Source: an uncultured Bacteroidia bacterium (GTDB lineage Bacteria > Bacteroidota > Bacteroidia > Bacteroidales > UBA932). From it: a DNA stretch of 64,000 bases. Positions 9,404-19,292 of the stretch are shown here, one piece after another. The translations under genes and the position numbers were made by a program. A model generated the notes under the pieces. The model was not told the origin of the DNA. It made no database searches and was given only the letters and a program-made list of their open reading frames with translations. The stretch lies in the NCBI GenBank assembly GCA_902779785.1, contig CACZDC010000001.1, forward strand, positions 62,001 to 126,000, read 5' to 3'. Each line of letters begins with the position of its first letter. Position 1 is the first letter of the stretch.

Positions 9404-11353
9404 TCAGTCTTTATAGTTACGGGTTGCAATCTTGATGTTTTCGTACTTCAGAGGCTCCTTATGCAGCTCAGGTTCAGTTGCTTCACCCTTGTACTCCCAG
9501 GCACCTACATACATAAAGTTCTCGTCGTCACGCTTGGTCTCGCCCTCTTCGGTCTGCATCTCCTCGCGGAAATGGCCGCCGCAGGATTCCCTTCGGTGCA
9601 GGGCGTCACGGGCCATCAGTTCGCCAATGTCGAAGAAGTCCACCAGACGCAAGGCTTTTTCAAGCTCCTGATTGAACTCATCGTTGCTTCCGGGCACACG
9701 GACATTCTTCCAGAATTCCTCGCGGAGCTTTCCAATCTCCTCTATACCCTTCTTCAGTCCCTCTTCGTTCCTGGCCATTCCGACATACTCCCACATAATG
9801 TGGCCGAGTTTCTTGTGAATGCTGTCCACAGTCTCTGTTCCCTTGACCGCGAAAATCTTCGCAATGCGCTCTTTGACAGCTTTTTCAGCCTCGTCGAATT
9901 CAGGAGCGTTGATATCCGTCTTAGGCTCCGCGAATTTATGTGAAAGATAGTCGCCTATAGTATAGGGAAGGATGAAATAACCGTCGGCCAGGCCCTGCAT
10001 CAGGGCGGAAGCACCGAGACGGTTTCCGCCGTGGTCGGAGAAGTTCGCCTCGCCGATGGCGTAGAGGCCGGGAATAGTGGTCTGGAGGTCATAGTCAACC
10101 CAAAGACCGCCCATAGTATAGTGGATGGCCGGATAGATCATCATAGGCTCCTCCCAGGGCGAAGAAGAAGTAATCTTCTCATACATCTGGAAAAGGTTGC
10201 CATAGCGCTCCTCAACCTTCTGATGTCCAAGACGTTTGATGGCATCAGCAAAGTCCAAGAACACGGCGAGTCCGGTCTCGTTCACGCCATATCCCGCATC
10301 GCAGCGCTCCTTGGCCGCACGCGAAGCCACGTCACGCGGAACGAGGTTTCCGAAGGCCGGATAACGGCGCTCGAGATAGTAGTCGCGGTCCTCTTCGGGA
10401 ATCTGGGAAGGCTTGATTTCTTTCTTGCGGAGTTTGAGGACATCCTCCATTTTCTTCGGAACCCAGATACGGCCGTCATTACGCAGCGACTCTGACATCA
10501 GGGTCAACTTGCACTGCTGCTCGCCGTGGACCGGAATGCAGGTAGGATGGATCTGCGCGAAGCAGGGATTGGCGAAGAAAGCACCCTTGCGCCAGGCCTG
10601 CATTGCAGCGCTGCCGTTGGAATTCATAGCATTGGTCGAAAGGAAATAAGTATTTCCATAACCACCGGTGGCAAGCACGACTGCGTGGGCGCCGAAACGC
10701 TCAATCTCGCCTGTCACGAGGTTACGGGCGATAATACCCTTCGCCTGACCGTTGATTATCACCAGGTCAAGCATTTCGTGACGGGGATAACTCTTCACCG
10801 TACCTGCCGCAATCTCCTTGTTGAGAGCGGCATAGGCACCGAGCAGCAGCTGCTGGCCGGTTTGTCCGCGGGCGTAGAAAGTACGGCTCACCTGCACGCC
10901 GCCGAATGAACGGTTGGCAAGGTAGCCGCCATATTCACGTGCGAAAGGAACACCCTGGGCCACGCACTGGTCGATAATGGCCGCACTTACCTCTGCAAGG
11001 CGGTAGACATTGGCCTCGCGTGAACGGTAGTCGCCGCCCTTGATGGTATCATAGAAAAGACGGTAGACGGAGTCATTGTCGTTCTGATAATTCTTAGCTG
11101 CGTTGATACCGCCCTGGGCTGCAATCGAGTGAGCCCGGCGAGGTGAGTCGCTGATACAGAAAATCTTGACATTGTATCCCAGCTCGCCGAGAGACGCTGC
11201 TGCAGATGCTCCGCCAAGACCTGTACCTACCACTATCACCTCAAGTTTCCTTTTGTTGTTCGGAGAAACGATCCTGATTTCGGATTTGCGCTTCGACCAC
11301 TTTTCGGCGAGCGGTCCTTCCGGAATCTTGGAGACAAGTTTAGAATCGGCCAT
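9404..11353 (-). CDS. sdhA: Succinate dehydrogenase/fumarate reductase flavoprotein subunit
   Basis: The FAD-binding catalytic subunit interconverts fumarate and succinate. N-terminal Rossmann motif [19 protein letters not shown] (about residues 41-59), covalent-FAD His region [14 protein letters not shown], the [15 protein letters not shown] segment and the substrate region IHPTCIP. At 649 residues it matches the long Bacteroidota form. It has its own promoter just upstream. The cytochrome b anchor gene (sdhC/frdC), which normally precedes this gene in Bacteroidales, is absent: the next gene upstream is ruvB. Confidence 0.94.
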   Translation of the reverse strand: MADSKLVSKIPEGPLAEKWSKRKSEIRIVSPNNKRKLEVIVVGTGLGGASAAASLGELGYNVKIFCISDSPRRAHSIAAQGGINAAKNYQNDNDSVYRLFYDTIKGGDYRSREANVYRLAEVSAAIIDQCVAQGVPFAREYGGYLANRSFGGVQVSRTFYARGQTGQQLLLGAYAALNKEIAAGTVKSYPRHEMLDLVIINGQAKGIIARNLVTGEIERFGAHAVVLATGGYGNTYFLSTNAMNSNGSAAMQAWRKGAFFANPCFAQIHPTCIPVHGEQQCKLTLMSESLRNDGRIWVPKKMEDVLKLRKKEIKPSQIPEEDRDYYLERRYPAFGNLVPRDVASRAAKERCDAGYGVNETGLAVFLDFADAIKRLGHQKVEERYGNLFQMYEKITSSSPWEEPMMIYPAIHYTMGGLWVDYDLQTTIPGLYAIGEANFSDHGGNRLGASALMQGLADGYFILPYTIGDYLSHKFAEPKTDINAPEFDEAEKAVKERIAKIFAVKGTETVDSIHKKLGHIMWEYVGMARNEEGLKKGIEEIGKLREEFWKNVRVPGSNDEFNQELEKALRLVDFFDIGELMARDALHRRESCGGHFREEMQTEEGETKRDDENFMYVGAWEYKGEATEPELHKEPLKYENIKIATRNYKD

Positions 11354-11378
11354 ATAATTAATTCTTGGTTTTATCCTG

Positions 11379-11410
11379 CAATTTTACGCATTTTTATTGA
11401 GAAGTACAAA
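11379..11410 (-). promoter_or_regulatory. Promoter of sdhAB
   Basis: On the minus strand TTTG (11407-11410), a 20-nt spacer and TAAAATTG (11379-11386) fit the Bacteroidota consensus with one mismatch in the -7 element. It starts right after the ruvB stop codon, so sdhAB can be transcribed independently of ruvB. Confidence 0.65.
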
Positions 11411-12451
11411 TCAGAAAAGGCTGCCGGAATCATCCGGATTATACTTCCTCATATTTATATATGCCTCAAGGCCAAGATGTTTGTAGGCAAGTTCGGTGGC
11501 TACGCGCCCCCTCTGGGTGCGTATCAAAAAACCTTCTTTCAAGAGGAAAGGCTCATACACTTCCTCCAAAGTCCCTGTGTCCTCGCTGATTGAAGTAGCC
11601 AGAGTGCCTACTCCCACCGGACCGCCCTTGAAATTGAGTATCAGCGTCTTGAGTATCTTGTTGTCGATGGAGTCCAGTCCCCGTTTGTCAATCTTGAGCT
11701 TATTGAGGGCGAAACGCGAAATCTCAAGGTCGATATGTCCGTTCCCTATCACCTGGGCGAAGTCGCGGACCCTCTTCAGCAGGGCGTTGGCGATACGAGG
11801 CGTACCTCTGGAGCGCAGGGCGATCTCCAGGGCAGCGTCGTCGTCTATCCCTATGTCGAGGATAGCCGCACTCCTCACCACAATCTTCCTAAGGTCCTCG
11901 GTATCATAATATTCCAAGGCGCAATTTATACCGAAACGCTCGCGGAGCGGAGCCGTCAGTAGACCGCTGCGGGTAGTCGCTCCCACAAGGGTGAAAGGAC
12001 TGAGGGCTATCCTTACGCTTCTCGCCCCGGGTCCCTTGTCTATCATTATGTCAATGACATAATCCTCCATCGCGGAATAGAGGTATTCCTCCACCTCCGG
12101 CGAAAGGCGGTGGATCTCGTCTATAAAGAGCACGTCGCCCTTTTCCAGCGAGGTAAGAAGGCCGGCCAGATCCCCCGGCTTGTCAAGCACGGGTCCGGAG
12201 GTTACCTTCATATTGACTCCCATTTCATTCGCTATGATATGGGCGAGAGTGGTCTTTCCCAGTCCGGGAGGCCCGTGGAAAAGCACGTGGTCCAGGGCTT
12301 CGCCGCGAAGCTTTGCAGCCTGGATGTAAATATGGAGATTTGAGACAATTTCTTTTTGTCCGGTGAAATCATCCAGCTCCTGCGGGCGGATTATTCCGTC
12401 CAATTCATTATCTTTGTGGTCGTTTGTACTGTGTGGGTCGAATTCACTCAT
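11411..12451 (-). CDS. ruvB: Holliday junction branch migration helicase RuvB
   Basis: RuvB is the AAA+ motor that drives RuvA-bound Holliday junction migration. Walker [13 protein letters not shown], Walker B FIDEIHR, the arginine-finger/sensor region [18 protein letters not shown] and the C-terminal winged helix ending [17 protein letters not shown] are all present. The protein is 346 residues, standard length. ATG 12451 was chosen over an in-frame TTG at 12469. Homologues usually begin a few residues before [13 protein letters not shown], which fits the ATG. Confidence 0.95.
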   Translation of the reverse strand: MSEFDPHSTNDHKDNELDGIIRPQELDDFTGQKEIVSNLHIYIQAAKLRGEALDHVLFHGPPGLGKTTLAHIIANEMGVNMKVTSGPVLDKPGDLAGLLTSLEKGDVLFIDEIHRLSPEVEEYLYSAMEDYVIDIMIDKGPGARSVRIALSPFTLVGATTRSGLLTAPLRERFGINCALEYYDTEDLRKIVVRSAAILDIGIDDDAALEIALRSRGTPRIANALLKRVRDFAQVIGNGHIDLEISRFALNKLKIDKRGLDSIDNKILKTLILNFKGGPVGVGTLATSISEDTGTLEEVYEPFLLKEGFLIRTQRGRVATELAYKHLGLEAYINMRKYNPDDSGSLF

Positions 12452-12477
12452 TTCGTGGGTCCGGTTCAATTCAATTA

Positions 12478-12485
12478 CAAATATA
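12478..12485 (-). promoter_or_regulatory. -7 element (TATATTTG) for ruvB
   Basis: On the minus strand TATATTTG exactly matches TAnnTTTG and ends 26 nt before the ruvB ATG. The -33 region is A/T-rich without a clear TTTG. Confidence 0.5.
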
Positions 12486-12522
12486 GTTTTTATTTTTATT
12501 AAATTGATGTATTTATTATCGC

Positions 12523-12709
12523 TGTTGAAATGTTGATAACTTACTTAAGCGATTGATAATCATTATTTTAATAAGGGAATAAATTGTTAGGAAAACTGTT
12601 TTTCGTCTGTTTGTGAAATGTGGATGAAAAGGTCAGGAAAAACCACCTCCACTTATTAACAGGGTTATGAACAGCTTTTCAACAGGAAAAAAGGGCTGAA
12701 TGTTGATAA
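12523..12709. other. Cluster of DnaA-box-like 9-mers in divergent ruvB/mfd region (candidate oriC or DnaA-regulated region)
   Basis: Sites seen: TGTTGAAAT 12523-12531, TGTTGATAA 12531-12539, TGTGGATGA 12619-12627, TTATTAACA 12653-12661, TTATGAACA 12665-12673, TTTTCAACA 12676-12684, TGTTGATAA 12701-12709. Two fit TTATC(C/A)A(C/A)A exactly as reverse complements; TGTGGATGA is one base off TTATCCACA. Three in a row are spaced 11-12 nt, about one helical turn. A very A/T-rich stretch (12470-12600) adjoins, as expected for an unwinding element. The last site overlaps the mfd start codon. dnaA is not in the window, so an origin is only a possibility. Confidence 0.35.
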
Positions 12710-15700
12710 GTAAAAAGGCAACATCTGAGCTCCGCCGCAGAATGAATTCCGAAAAAGAAACATTCTGCAGCGGACTGTATCTGTCCGCCAGATGGATGGC
12801 ATTGGCAGAGGTGGCGGATAAAGCCGTCAATTTGATAATACTTCCAAACCGGGAGGCCGCCGAATACTGCAGCGCGGACCTTTACAACCTCACGGAAGGG
12901 GACTGCGTGTTTTATCTTCCGGAATCCGGAAAGAACGTAGAGAGAAGCAATTACAAGTCTTCCCTAGGAGTACAGCGGACCTCGGCCATAGGAAAGATAG
13001 TGTCCCCCTCCGAGGGCAGGACATTCATCGTGACTTATCCCGAAGCCCTAGAGGAAAAGGTTCCGTCGGTCTCCAGCATACGCTCCGCCGCAATGAATCT
13101 CAAAAAAGGCGACGAAATATCTTTTAATGAACTCAAGGAAAAGCTTTTCGCCGCTGGTTTCGAAAGGGTTGATTTTGTATCTTCCCCCGGTCATTTTGCA
13201 ATCCGCGGCTCAGTGATAGACATATTCTCATATTCCCTGGAACACCCCTACAGGCTGTCTTTCTTCGGCAATGAGATTGAAAAGATCCATTCCTTCGACT
13301 GTAACACCCAGCTTTCCATAGAAGAAAAAGAGCAGGCCGAGATATTCCCGGACCTTGTAGCCGGCGGAGGAGAAGGCGAAGAGAGCATAGTAAAGATGAT
13401 CCCGCCGAAGTCGACCGTCTGGCTGGATTCCTCCGATATATATAAGGAAAAGGAATTCTACAAGGAACTACACCCTTTCAGAAAGGTATATCTGGACCTT
13501 CCCCTCGGAGTGAAGGACTGCGACCCCGTTATTTTCCATATTTCCCCGCAGCCCGTATTCAACAAAAACTTCGAACTGCTTCTCTCGGACATCCGCATCA
13601 AGATGGAAGATGGCTTCAAGGTCTATGTCTATGGAGAAAAGGAATCCCAGCTGGACCGCCTCAGGTCCATAATGACTCAGGACGAACATCCCGTGCTGCC
13701 CGAATTCCTGAAAGGCAAGAATCTCCACGAGGGGTTCATAGACAACGACGAGAAAATCTGCCACTACACCGACCACGAAATCTTCGACCGATTCCACCGC
13801 GTCCGAATGCGCCGCAGCGTCGAAAAGACCGAGCAGCTTACCCTCAACGACCTCGCCGCCTTCAATATGGGAGACTACATTGTCCATATAGACCACGGTG
13901 TAGGAGTCTTCGGCGGCCTGGTCAAGATAAAGAATGCCTCCGGCAACTATTCCGAGGTCGTAAAACTTATGTACAGCGGCGGCGACGTAGTCTTCGTTTC
14001 CGTCCATTCCCTCCACAAGATATCCCGTTTCCGTTCAAAGGAAGGGGAGGCACCGCGCATAAACAAACTCGGATCCAAGACCTGGACCGCGATGAAACAG
14101 AGCGCAAAGTCCAAGGTCAAGGATATAGCCAAAGACCTGATCCAGCTCTATGCCAAGAGACGTGCGTCCAAGGGCTTCGCCTTCTCCCCCGACAGTTATC
14201 TCCAGGAAGAACTCGAATCCTCGTTTATGTATGAGGACACTCCTGACCAGGAAAAAGCCACGCTGGCCGTGAAGGAGGATATGGAGGATTCCTGCCCTAT
14301 GGACCGCCTCGTCTGCGGAGATGTGGGCTTCGGAAAGACGGAAGTCGCCGTCAGAGCGGCGTTCAAGGCTGTTTCCGATTCCAAACAGGTAGTAGTGCTG
14401 GTTCCTACCACCATCCTCGCCCTCCAGCATTATGAGACCTTCAAAAACCGTCTTAAGGACCTTCCCTGCAGCGTGGATTATATTAGCCGCCTCAGGACCG
14501 CAAAAGAGATAGCGGATATAAAAAAGCGTCTTGCAGCGGGTCAAATTGATATTCTCATTGGTACCCACAAAGTACTCGGAGCCGGATTTGAATTCAAGGA
14601 CCTGGGACTTCTTATAGTCGATGAAGAGCAGAAATTCGGTGTAAGCGCCAAAGAAAAGCTCCGTCAGCTGAAATCTAACATAGACACCCTCACCCTCACC
14701 GCCACTCCTATTCCGAGGACGCTCCAGTTCTCGCTTCTCGGCGCCCGCGACCTGAGCATCATAAACACTCCTCCGCCCAACCGTATCCCCATCCAGACAG
14801 AGATAATCCTCTTCGACAAGTCCGAGATAAGGAGTATCTGCAATTATGAACTGAACCGCGGCGGACAGATATTCTTCCTTCACAACAAAGTAGAGGAACT
14901 ACCTTCCATCTATGACATCATCCACCGGCTCGTCCCCGATATGAAGATTTGCGTGGCCCACGGTCAGATGGAGTCCAAACAATTGGAAAACAAAATGTTG
15001 GACTTTATGAGAGGGGACTACGATATGCTCCTTTGCACGACCATCATAGAGAACGGACTCGACATTCCCAATGCCAACACTATAATAATCAACCAGGCCC
15101 AGAACATAGGCCTGAGCGACCTCCACCAGCTTCGCGGCCGTGTAGGAAGGTCCAACCGAAAGGCCTTCTGCTACCTGGTAGTCCCTCCCCTCGTGTCCAT
15201 AAGCGACGACGCCCGCCGGCGCCTCAAGGCCATAGAAGAATTCTCCGACCTCGGCAGCGGCTTCAATATAGCTATGCAGGATTTGGACATCCGCGGGGCG
15301 GGCAATCTTCTGGGTGCCGAACAGAGCGGATTCATCAGCGATATGGGCTTTGAAACCTATCAGAAAATCCTTTCCGAGGCTATGGAAGAACTCGGGATGG
15401 AGACAGGCATAAATACTCGTCACGGCAGTGAAAAATATGTGGAAGACTGCACCATAGATACTGATTTCCCTGCCTATATTCCGGATGAATATATAGATGT
15501 AAGTGCCGAAAAGATAAGAATTTACAAGGTTCTTGATTCGCTTTTGGAGGAAAAGGAGATAGACCGTCTGTCGCGGCAGCTCGAGGACCGTTTCGGCGCT
15601 CTCCCCGCTGAGGTTTCCAATCTTTTCAATGTGGTCAGGATAAGAAATCTCGGTGCCAGATATGGATTTGAGAAGATTATAATTAAAAATGGAATGCTGA

Positions 15701-15888
15701 TAATGCATTTCATCTCGAACCCGCTCTCGCTATACTATCGTTCCGACCAGTTCGAGAAAATCCTCGACAGGGTGAATTCCTCTTCGACTCAGTATAAATT
15801 CATCCAGGACAACGGAAGGCTCAGGATTGTAAGCCGCGGGGTGGATTCACTTTCCAAAGCCTTCTCGGTTTTGAAAAAACTGCAATAA
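12700..15888 (+). CDS. mfd: Transcription-repair coupling factor Mfd
   Basis: Mfd displaces RNA polymerase stalled at lesions and recruits UvrA. The 1062-residue protein has the UvrB-like N-terminal domains (to about 370), the RNA-polymerase-interaction domain (NMGDYIVHIDHGVGVFGG near 390) and the SF2 translocase with Walker A GDVGFGKTEVAVRAA (about 540), DEEQ box (about 640), TATPIPRT (about 665) and the TRG region GRVGRSNRKAFCYL. A C-terminal TRCF domain follows. It is slightly shorter than usual (about 1100-1150) because the N terminus is compact. The start ATG lies in the DnaA-box-like cluster; a later in-frame ATG at 12742 is possible. Confidence 0.95.
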   Translation: MLISKKATSELRRRMNSEKETFCSGLYLSARWMALAEVADKAVNLIILPNREAAEYCSADLYNLTEGDCVFYLPESGKNVERSNYKSSLGVQRTSAIGKIVSPSEGRTFIVTYPEALEEKVPSVSSIRSAAMNLKKGDEISFNELKEKLFAAGFERVDFVSSPGHFAIRGSVIDIFSYSLEHPYRLSFFGNEIEKIHSFDCNTQLSIEEKEQAEIFPDLVAGGGEGEESIVKMIPPKSTVWLDSSDIYKEKEFYKELHPFRKVYLDLPLGVKDCDPVIFHISPQPVFNKNFELLLSDIRIKMEDGFKVYVYGEKESQLDRLRSIMTQDEHPVLPEFLKGKNLHEGFIDNDEKICHYTDHEIFDRFHRVRMRRSVEKTEQLTLNDLAAFNMGDYIVHIDHGVGVFGGLVKIKNASGNYSEVVKLMYSGGDVVFVSVHSLHKISRFRSKEGEAPRINKLGSKTWTAMKQSAKSKVKDIAKDLIQLYAKRRASKGFAFSPDSYLQEELESSFMYEDTPDQEKATLAVKEDMEDSCPMDRLVCGDVGFGKTEVAVRAAFKAVSDSKQVVVLVPTTILALQHYETFKNRLKDLPCSVDYISRLRTAKEIADIKKRLAAGQIDILIGTHKVLGAGFEFKDLGLLIVDEEQKFGVSAKEKLRQLKSNIDTLTLTATPIPRTLQFSLLGARDLSIINTPPPNRIPIQTEIILFDKSEIRSICNYELNRGGQIFFLHNKVEELPSIYDIIHRLVPDMKICVAHGQMESKQLENKMLDFMRGDYDMLLCTTIIENGLDIPNANTIIINQAQNIGLSDLHQLRGRVGRSNRKAFCYLVVPPLVSISDDARRRLKAIEEFSDLGSGFNIAMQDLDIRGAGNLLGAEQSGFISDMGFETYQKILSEAMEELGMETGINTRHGSEKYVEDCTIDTDFPAYIPDEYIDVSAEKIRIYKVLDSLLEEKEIDRLSRQLEDRFGALPAEVSNLFNVVRIRNLGARYGFEKIIIKNGMLIMHFISNPLSLYYRSDQFEKILDRVNSSSTQYKFIQDNGRLRIVSRGVDSLSKAFSVLKKLQ

Positions 15889-15900
15889 TTTGTACTTTTG
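15870..15900 (+). promoter_or_regulatory. Promoter of the coaX operon
   Basis: TTTG (15870-15873), a 19-nt spacer and TACTTTTG (15893-15900) exactly fit TTTG/N19/TAnnTTTG. The -33 element is inside the end of mfd, and the -7 element ends 6 nt before the coaX ATG, so the transcript should be leaderless or nearly so. Confidence 0.75.
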
Positions 15901-15906
15901 CAAGAT

Positions 15907-16620
15907 ATGGCGAATCTGCTTGTCGAAATAGGTAACACCGCACTTAAGGCGGCCTGGTCCGAGGGGGTCACTCTCGGAAAGACTTTCCGTTATCAGGGCG
16001 AGAAAATGATGGACTTCATCCTTTCCCTCACGAAGAAGGAAAAGCCTGAGGTTATGGTAGTTGCGAGTATGATTCAGCTTTCAGGACCCGATCTTGTCCT
16101 TCTTGAAGGAGAGTGTGCAAGGCTGGTGATGCTGGACTCCGAGCAGCTCAGCGGCCGCTCCATCCCCGCCTGGCTCTCCTGTGACCGGGCCGCGTCCATA
16201 GTTGCCGCCCGCTACCTTTTCAAGGGGAAAGGATGCACTATAGTCGACTTCGGAACCACCCTGACCATAGATTTTCTCGATTCCGACGGAATGTATCGCG
16301 GAGGAAACATTTCACTTGGCTGCCGTACGCGTTTCAAGGCTCTCAACCGTTACTCCAGGAGCCTTCCTCTGATCAATACTCCCGAAGAAAACCCTTCGGC
16401 AGGCTATTCCGTGGCGTCTTCCATAGAGGCCGGAGTCATCTGTGGCATCCAATTTGAAATAGAGCGCTACCTGGATGAGAAGCCGGAGAACATCTCCGTA
16501 TTCACCGGCGGCGATGCAAATTATTTTGCAAAGCGGATGAAAAGTTCCATCTTTGTAATTTCCAATCTCGTGCTTATGGGATTGGCCATAATAGCGGAAG
16601 ATTATGTCCGGAAGAATTAG
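15907..16620 (+). CDS. coaX: Type III pantothenate kinase
   Basis: CoaX phosphorylates pantothenate in the first step of CoA synthesis. It is an ASKHA-fold protein with the phosphate loop EIGNTALKAAW at the N terminus, CDRAASIVAARYLF, DFGTTLTIDF and GGNISLGCRTRFKAL, and the adenine-side VFTGGDANYF. The length of 237 residues is typical. The first acidic residue of the phosphate motif is Glu where most CoaX have Asp, a conservative change. It overlaps the following OMP gene by 17 nt and starts a conserved Bacteroidales envelope gene run. Confidence 0.9.
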   Translation: MANLLVEIGNTALKAAWSEGVTLGKTFRYQGEKMMDFILSLTKKEKPEVMVVASMIQLSGPDLVLLEGECARLVMLDSEQLSGRSIPAWLSCDRAASIVAARYLFKGKGCTIVDFGTTLTIDFLDSDGMYRGGNISLGCRTRFKALNRYSRSLPLINTPEENPSAGYSVASSIEAGVICGIQFEIERYLDEKPENISVFTGGDANYFAKRMKSSIFVISNLVLMGLAIIAEDYVRKN

Positions 16621-17902
16621 ATACAGAATACTGACAGCCGTTGTCGCCATACTTCCGAGCCTCGTCGCCGGGGCCCAGACGGATGGTACCTACAGCGGTT
16701 ATTCGCCTTATTCCGTATATGGAGTAGGTAATCTTCACGGCGGACATTCCTGGCAGAGTTCAATGGGCGGAGTAGGTGTAGCCACCCGCAACAAGCGCTT
16801 CATTAACACGCAGAACCCTGCTTCCGTCACTGAGCGCGACTCCCTTTCATTTATGGCGGATTTCGCGCTTGCTGGCCGTCTTTCACTGTTCAGTGAAGGG
16901 GACTCCAAGGGTTTCACCACGGTATTCAACATAGACAACTTCGTGATTTCCTTCCCTCTGTGGCGCAAGACCGCCCTGATGGTCGGACTGAAACCGTACA
17001 GCGACATAGGCTACAAGGTCTCACAGTCATATTATGGAGACGGAAATACCGGGGCCAGGACCTTCTACAGCGCAGGAAACGGCGGCATTTACGAACTGTT
17101 CATAGGCGGCGGCGTGACTCTCTGGAACAGACTTTCCCTCGGAGCGCAGTACAACTATTATTTCGGCAATATCAACAAGACCGCATCCCTTAGTTTCGAC
17201 GACGCCTCCTTCCACAGCGTCTCCGCAGGGGATTCCCTCCGTATCCACGCTTCCACGGCAAAGTTCGGCCTTCAGTATGAGCAGCCTTTGTCCGCAAAGA
17301 ACTCGATTACCTTCGGTGCGACCTATACCCTGGCCGCTCCGATGCGCGGAAACCTTATAGATTACAGCTATAAGAACGGTACGATGACCGGCCGCGAGGA
17401 CAAGACTCTGACTTCTTCGAGCGGAGTGTCTTTCGGAAGTGAAATCGGCGCCGGCATAAGTTTCCTCAACGCCGACCGTCTTGCCGTTGAGGTGGATTAC
17501 AAGTTGAAGGACTGGCGGAAGAGCGGAATGGACAGTATGCGCGGCTTTTCAAACAAGGGCGAGTCAGGCAGTTTCACCGCTTCGATGGGCCATAGCGTCA
17601 GGGTCGGATTCGAGTTTACTCCTGGCCGGAACGACATCCGCTATTACCTCCGCCGCTGCACTTACCGCGCGGGGGCCTATTACGAGCAGTCATACTACCG
17701 CGTGGACGGGAAAAGCATAGACGCCGCCGGCATCACTTTAGGTATGACGCTGCCTGTTTTCCGCGGTTACAACGGTGTGAGCATAGGAATGGACCTTGGA
17801 CAAAGAGGCTTCTCCGGAGCCCTGGTAAAAGAGCGCTATTTCGGCTTCAACCTTAGTATGAACGTGTTTGATATATGGTTCCAGAAACCGCGTTACGAAT
17901 AG
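16604..17902 (+). CDS. Outer membrane beta-barrel protein (FadL/OmpP1-like)
   Basis: A 432-residue protein with a signal peptide (about residues 1-24, ending VAGAQ), then PYSVYGVGNL and a MGGVGVATR segment typical of FadL/OMPP1-like barrels of Bacteroidota. Alternating hydrophobic/aromatic strands follow to the end (FDIWFQKPRYE). Its start overlaps coaX by 17 nt and the TPR protein gene follows at 43 nt. The coaX-OMP-TPR-lptC-ppiD order is a conserved Bacteroidales arrangement, which suggests an envelope role. The substrate is unknown; hydrophobic-compound transport is the family's usual role. Confidence 0.75.
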   Translation: MSGRIRYRILTAVVAILPSLVAGAQTDGTYSGYSPYSVYGVGNLHGGHSWQSSMGGVGVATRNKRFINTQNPASVTERDSLSFMADFALAGRLSLFSEGDSKGFTTVFNIDNFVISFPLWRKTALMVGLKPYSDIGYKVSQSYYGDGNTGARTFYSAGNGGIYELFIGGGVTLWNRLSLGAQYNYYFGNINKTASLSFDDASFHSVSAGDSLRIHASTAKFGLQYEQPLSAKNSITFGATYTLAAPMRGNLIDYSYKNGTMTGREDKTLTSSSGVSFGSEIGAGISFLNADRLAVEVDYKLKDWRKSGMDSMRGFSNKGESGSFTASMGHSVRVGFEFTPGRNDIRYYLRRCTYRAGAYYEQSYYRVDGKSIDAAGITLGMTLPVFRGYNGVSIGMDLGQRGFSGALVKERYFGFNLSMNVFDIWFQKPRYE

Positions 17903-17945
17903 TTTGGAACGGTAATTGTAAAACTGACTACAAAAATTTAGAGAT

Positions 17946-19292
17946 ATGAAAAGATTGATTGTTGTCATCTCTGCTTTTGCAGCTCTTTCTTTCTCCTCCC
18001 TCCTCAGGGCCCAGGAGAATCCTGAGTGCATCACCTATATGTCCTATTATCAGGAGTATTACAAGCAGAAGAATTTCAAGGATGCCCTTCCCAACTGGAG
18101 GAAGGCTTATTCCCTGTGCCCGCCGAATTACCGTCAGAACCTTTATATCCAGGGCTCCACTCTCGTCAGGGACGCCATCGGCAAGAACCGCAAGGATTCG
18201 GCTATGGTCCGTGGTCTGATAGACACTCTGCTGACCCTTCAGGACCAGCGCCTGCAGTACTATCCTTATTCCACCAAGAAGATCAACGGTGTCGCGACCA
18301 AGGTTGAGAACAAGCCCGAAGTCCTCAACAACAAGGGCAACTATATGATCAACTACATCAACTATCGCAAGAACGGCAACCGTTACCTCTATGACAACCT
18401 CAATGTCATAGTCGACGAACTCGGCTCGCTCTCACATCCTAGCCTCCTTGTGAATCTGCTGGACGCCTCCATCGCCCTTTACCGTGCCGGAGAACTTCCT
18501 GCCGACGATGTCATCAATACCTATGAGAAGGTTGCCGCAGCGATCGGAGCCTCCGACCTCGAGGTCGAGGACAACCGTATCGCCAAGTCCAATATCGACA
18601 CCAAGTTCGCTGACAGCAAGGTCGCTTCCTGCGATAACCTGATTGCCATCTTCACCCCTCGTTTCGAGGCCGATCCGGATAATATCTCCGTGGTTTCCAA
18701 CATTGTCCGGCTTATGAACAATGCTGACGACTGCGCCGGTAACGACTTGTATTTCAAGGCTGTAACCCAGCTCTATAAACTGAATCCGAGCGCCGGTGCC
18801 GCCTATGGCCTCTATAAACTGAACGCAGCGAAGGGCAATGCCGCCGACGCCTGCAAGTACCTAGAAGAGGCAATTGCTTCCGCCGATTCCGACGAGGCCG
18901 CCGACGCCCAGTACTATTATGAACTCGCCCGTTTCAGCTATGCCAACGGAATGAGGGGCAAGGCCTATGACAGCGCCCGCAAGGCCGTCGACCTCGACCA
19001 CGGCTATGCCGGCAAGGCTTACCTGATCCTCGGCAACCTCTGGGCCTCGGCTTCCTGCTCCGGCGACGTTGACAAGTATGCCCGCTACTGGGTGGCCACC
19101 GACTACTATATCAAGGCCAGGACCGCTGATCCTTCTCTTGCCGAAGATGCGGGAGCCTCAATCGGCAATGTCAGCCGTTACTATCCGCCGGCATCTGAAA
19201 TCTTTATGTACGACCTCGGAGCCGGACAGGGCTATACAGTTTCCTGCGGCGGTATGAGCGCCTCCACCACGGTCCGCGTATCCGGAAGGTAG
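17946..19292 (+). CDS. Secreted tetratricopeptide-repeat protein
   Basis: A 448-residue protein with a signal peptide (MKRLIVVISAFAALSFSSLLRAQ) and TPR-like helices in both halves (YYKQKNFKDALPNWRKAYSLCP near residue 35; ARFSYANGMRGKAYDSARKAVDLDHGYAGKAYLILGNLW near 325). The ending has Gly- and Ser-rich strands (GGMSASTTVRVSGR). Its stop codon shares one base with the GTG start of lptC, so the two are translationally coupled. Such TPR proteins occur between the OMP and lptC genes in other Bacteroidales; a scaffold role in envelope assembly is inferred, not shown. Confidence 0.75.
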   Translation: MKRLIVVISAFAALSFSSLLRAQENPECITYMSYYQEYYKQKNFKDALPNWRKAYSLCPPNYRQNLYIQGSTLVRDAIGKNRKDSAMVRGLIDTLLTLQDQRLQYYPYSTKKINGVATKVENKPEVLNNKGNYMINYINYRKNGNRYLYDNLNVIVDELGSLSHPSLLVNLLDASIALYRAGELPADDVINTYEKVAAAIGASDLEVEDNRIAKSNIDTKFADSKVASCDNLIAIFTPRFEADPDNISVVSNIVRLMNNADDCAGNDLYFKAVTQLYKLNPSAGAAYGLYKLNAAKGNAADACKYLEEAIASADSDEAADAQYYYELARFSYANGMRGKAYDSARKAVDLDHGYAGKAYLILGNLWASASCSGDVDKYARYWVATDYYIKARTADPSLAEDAGASIGNVSRYYPPASEIFMYDLGAGQGYTVSCGGMSASTTVRVSGR

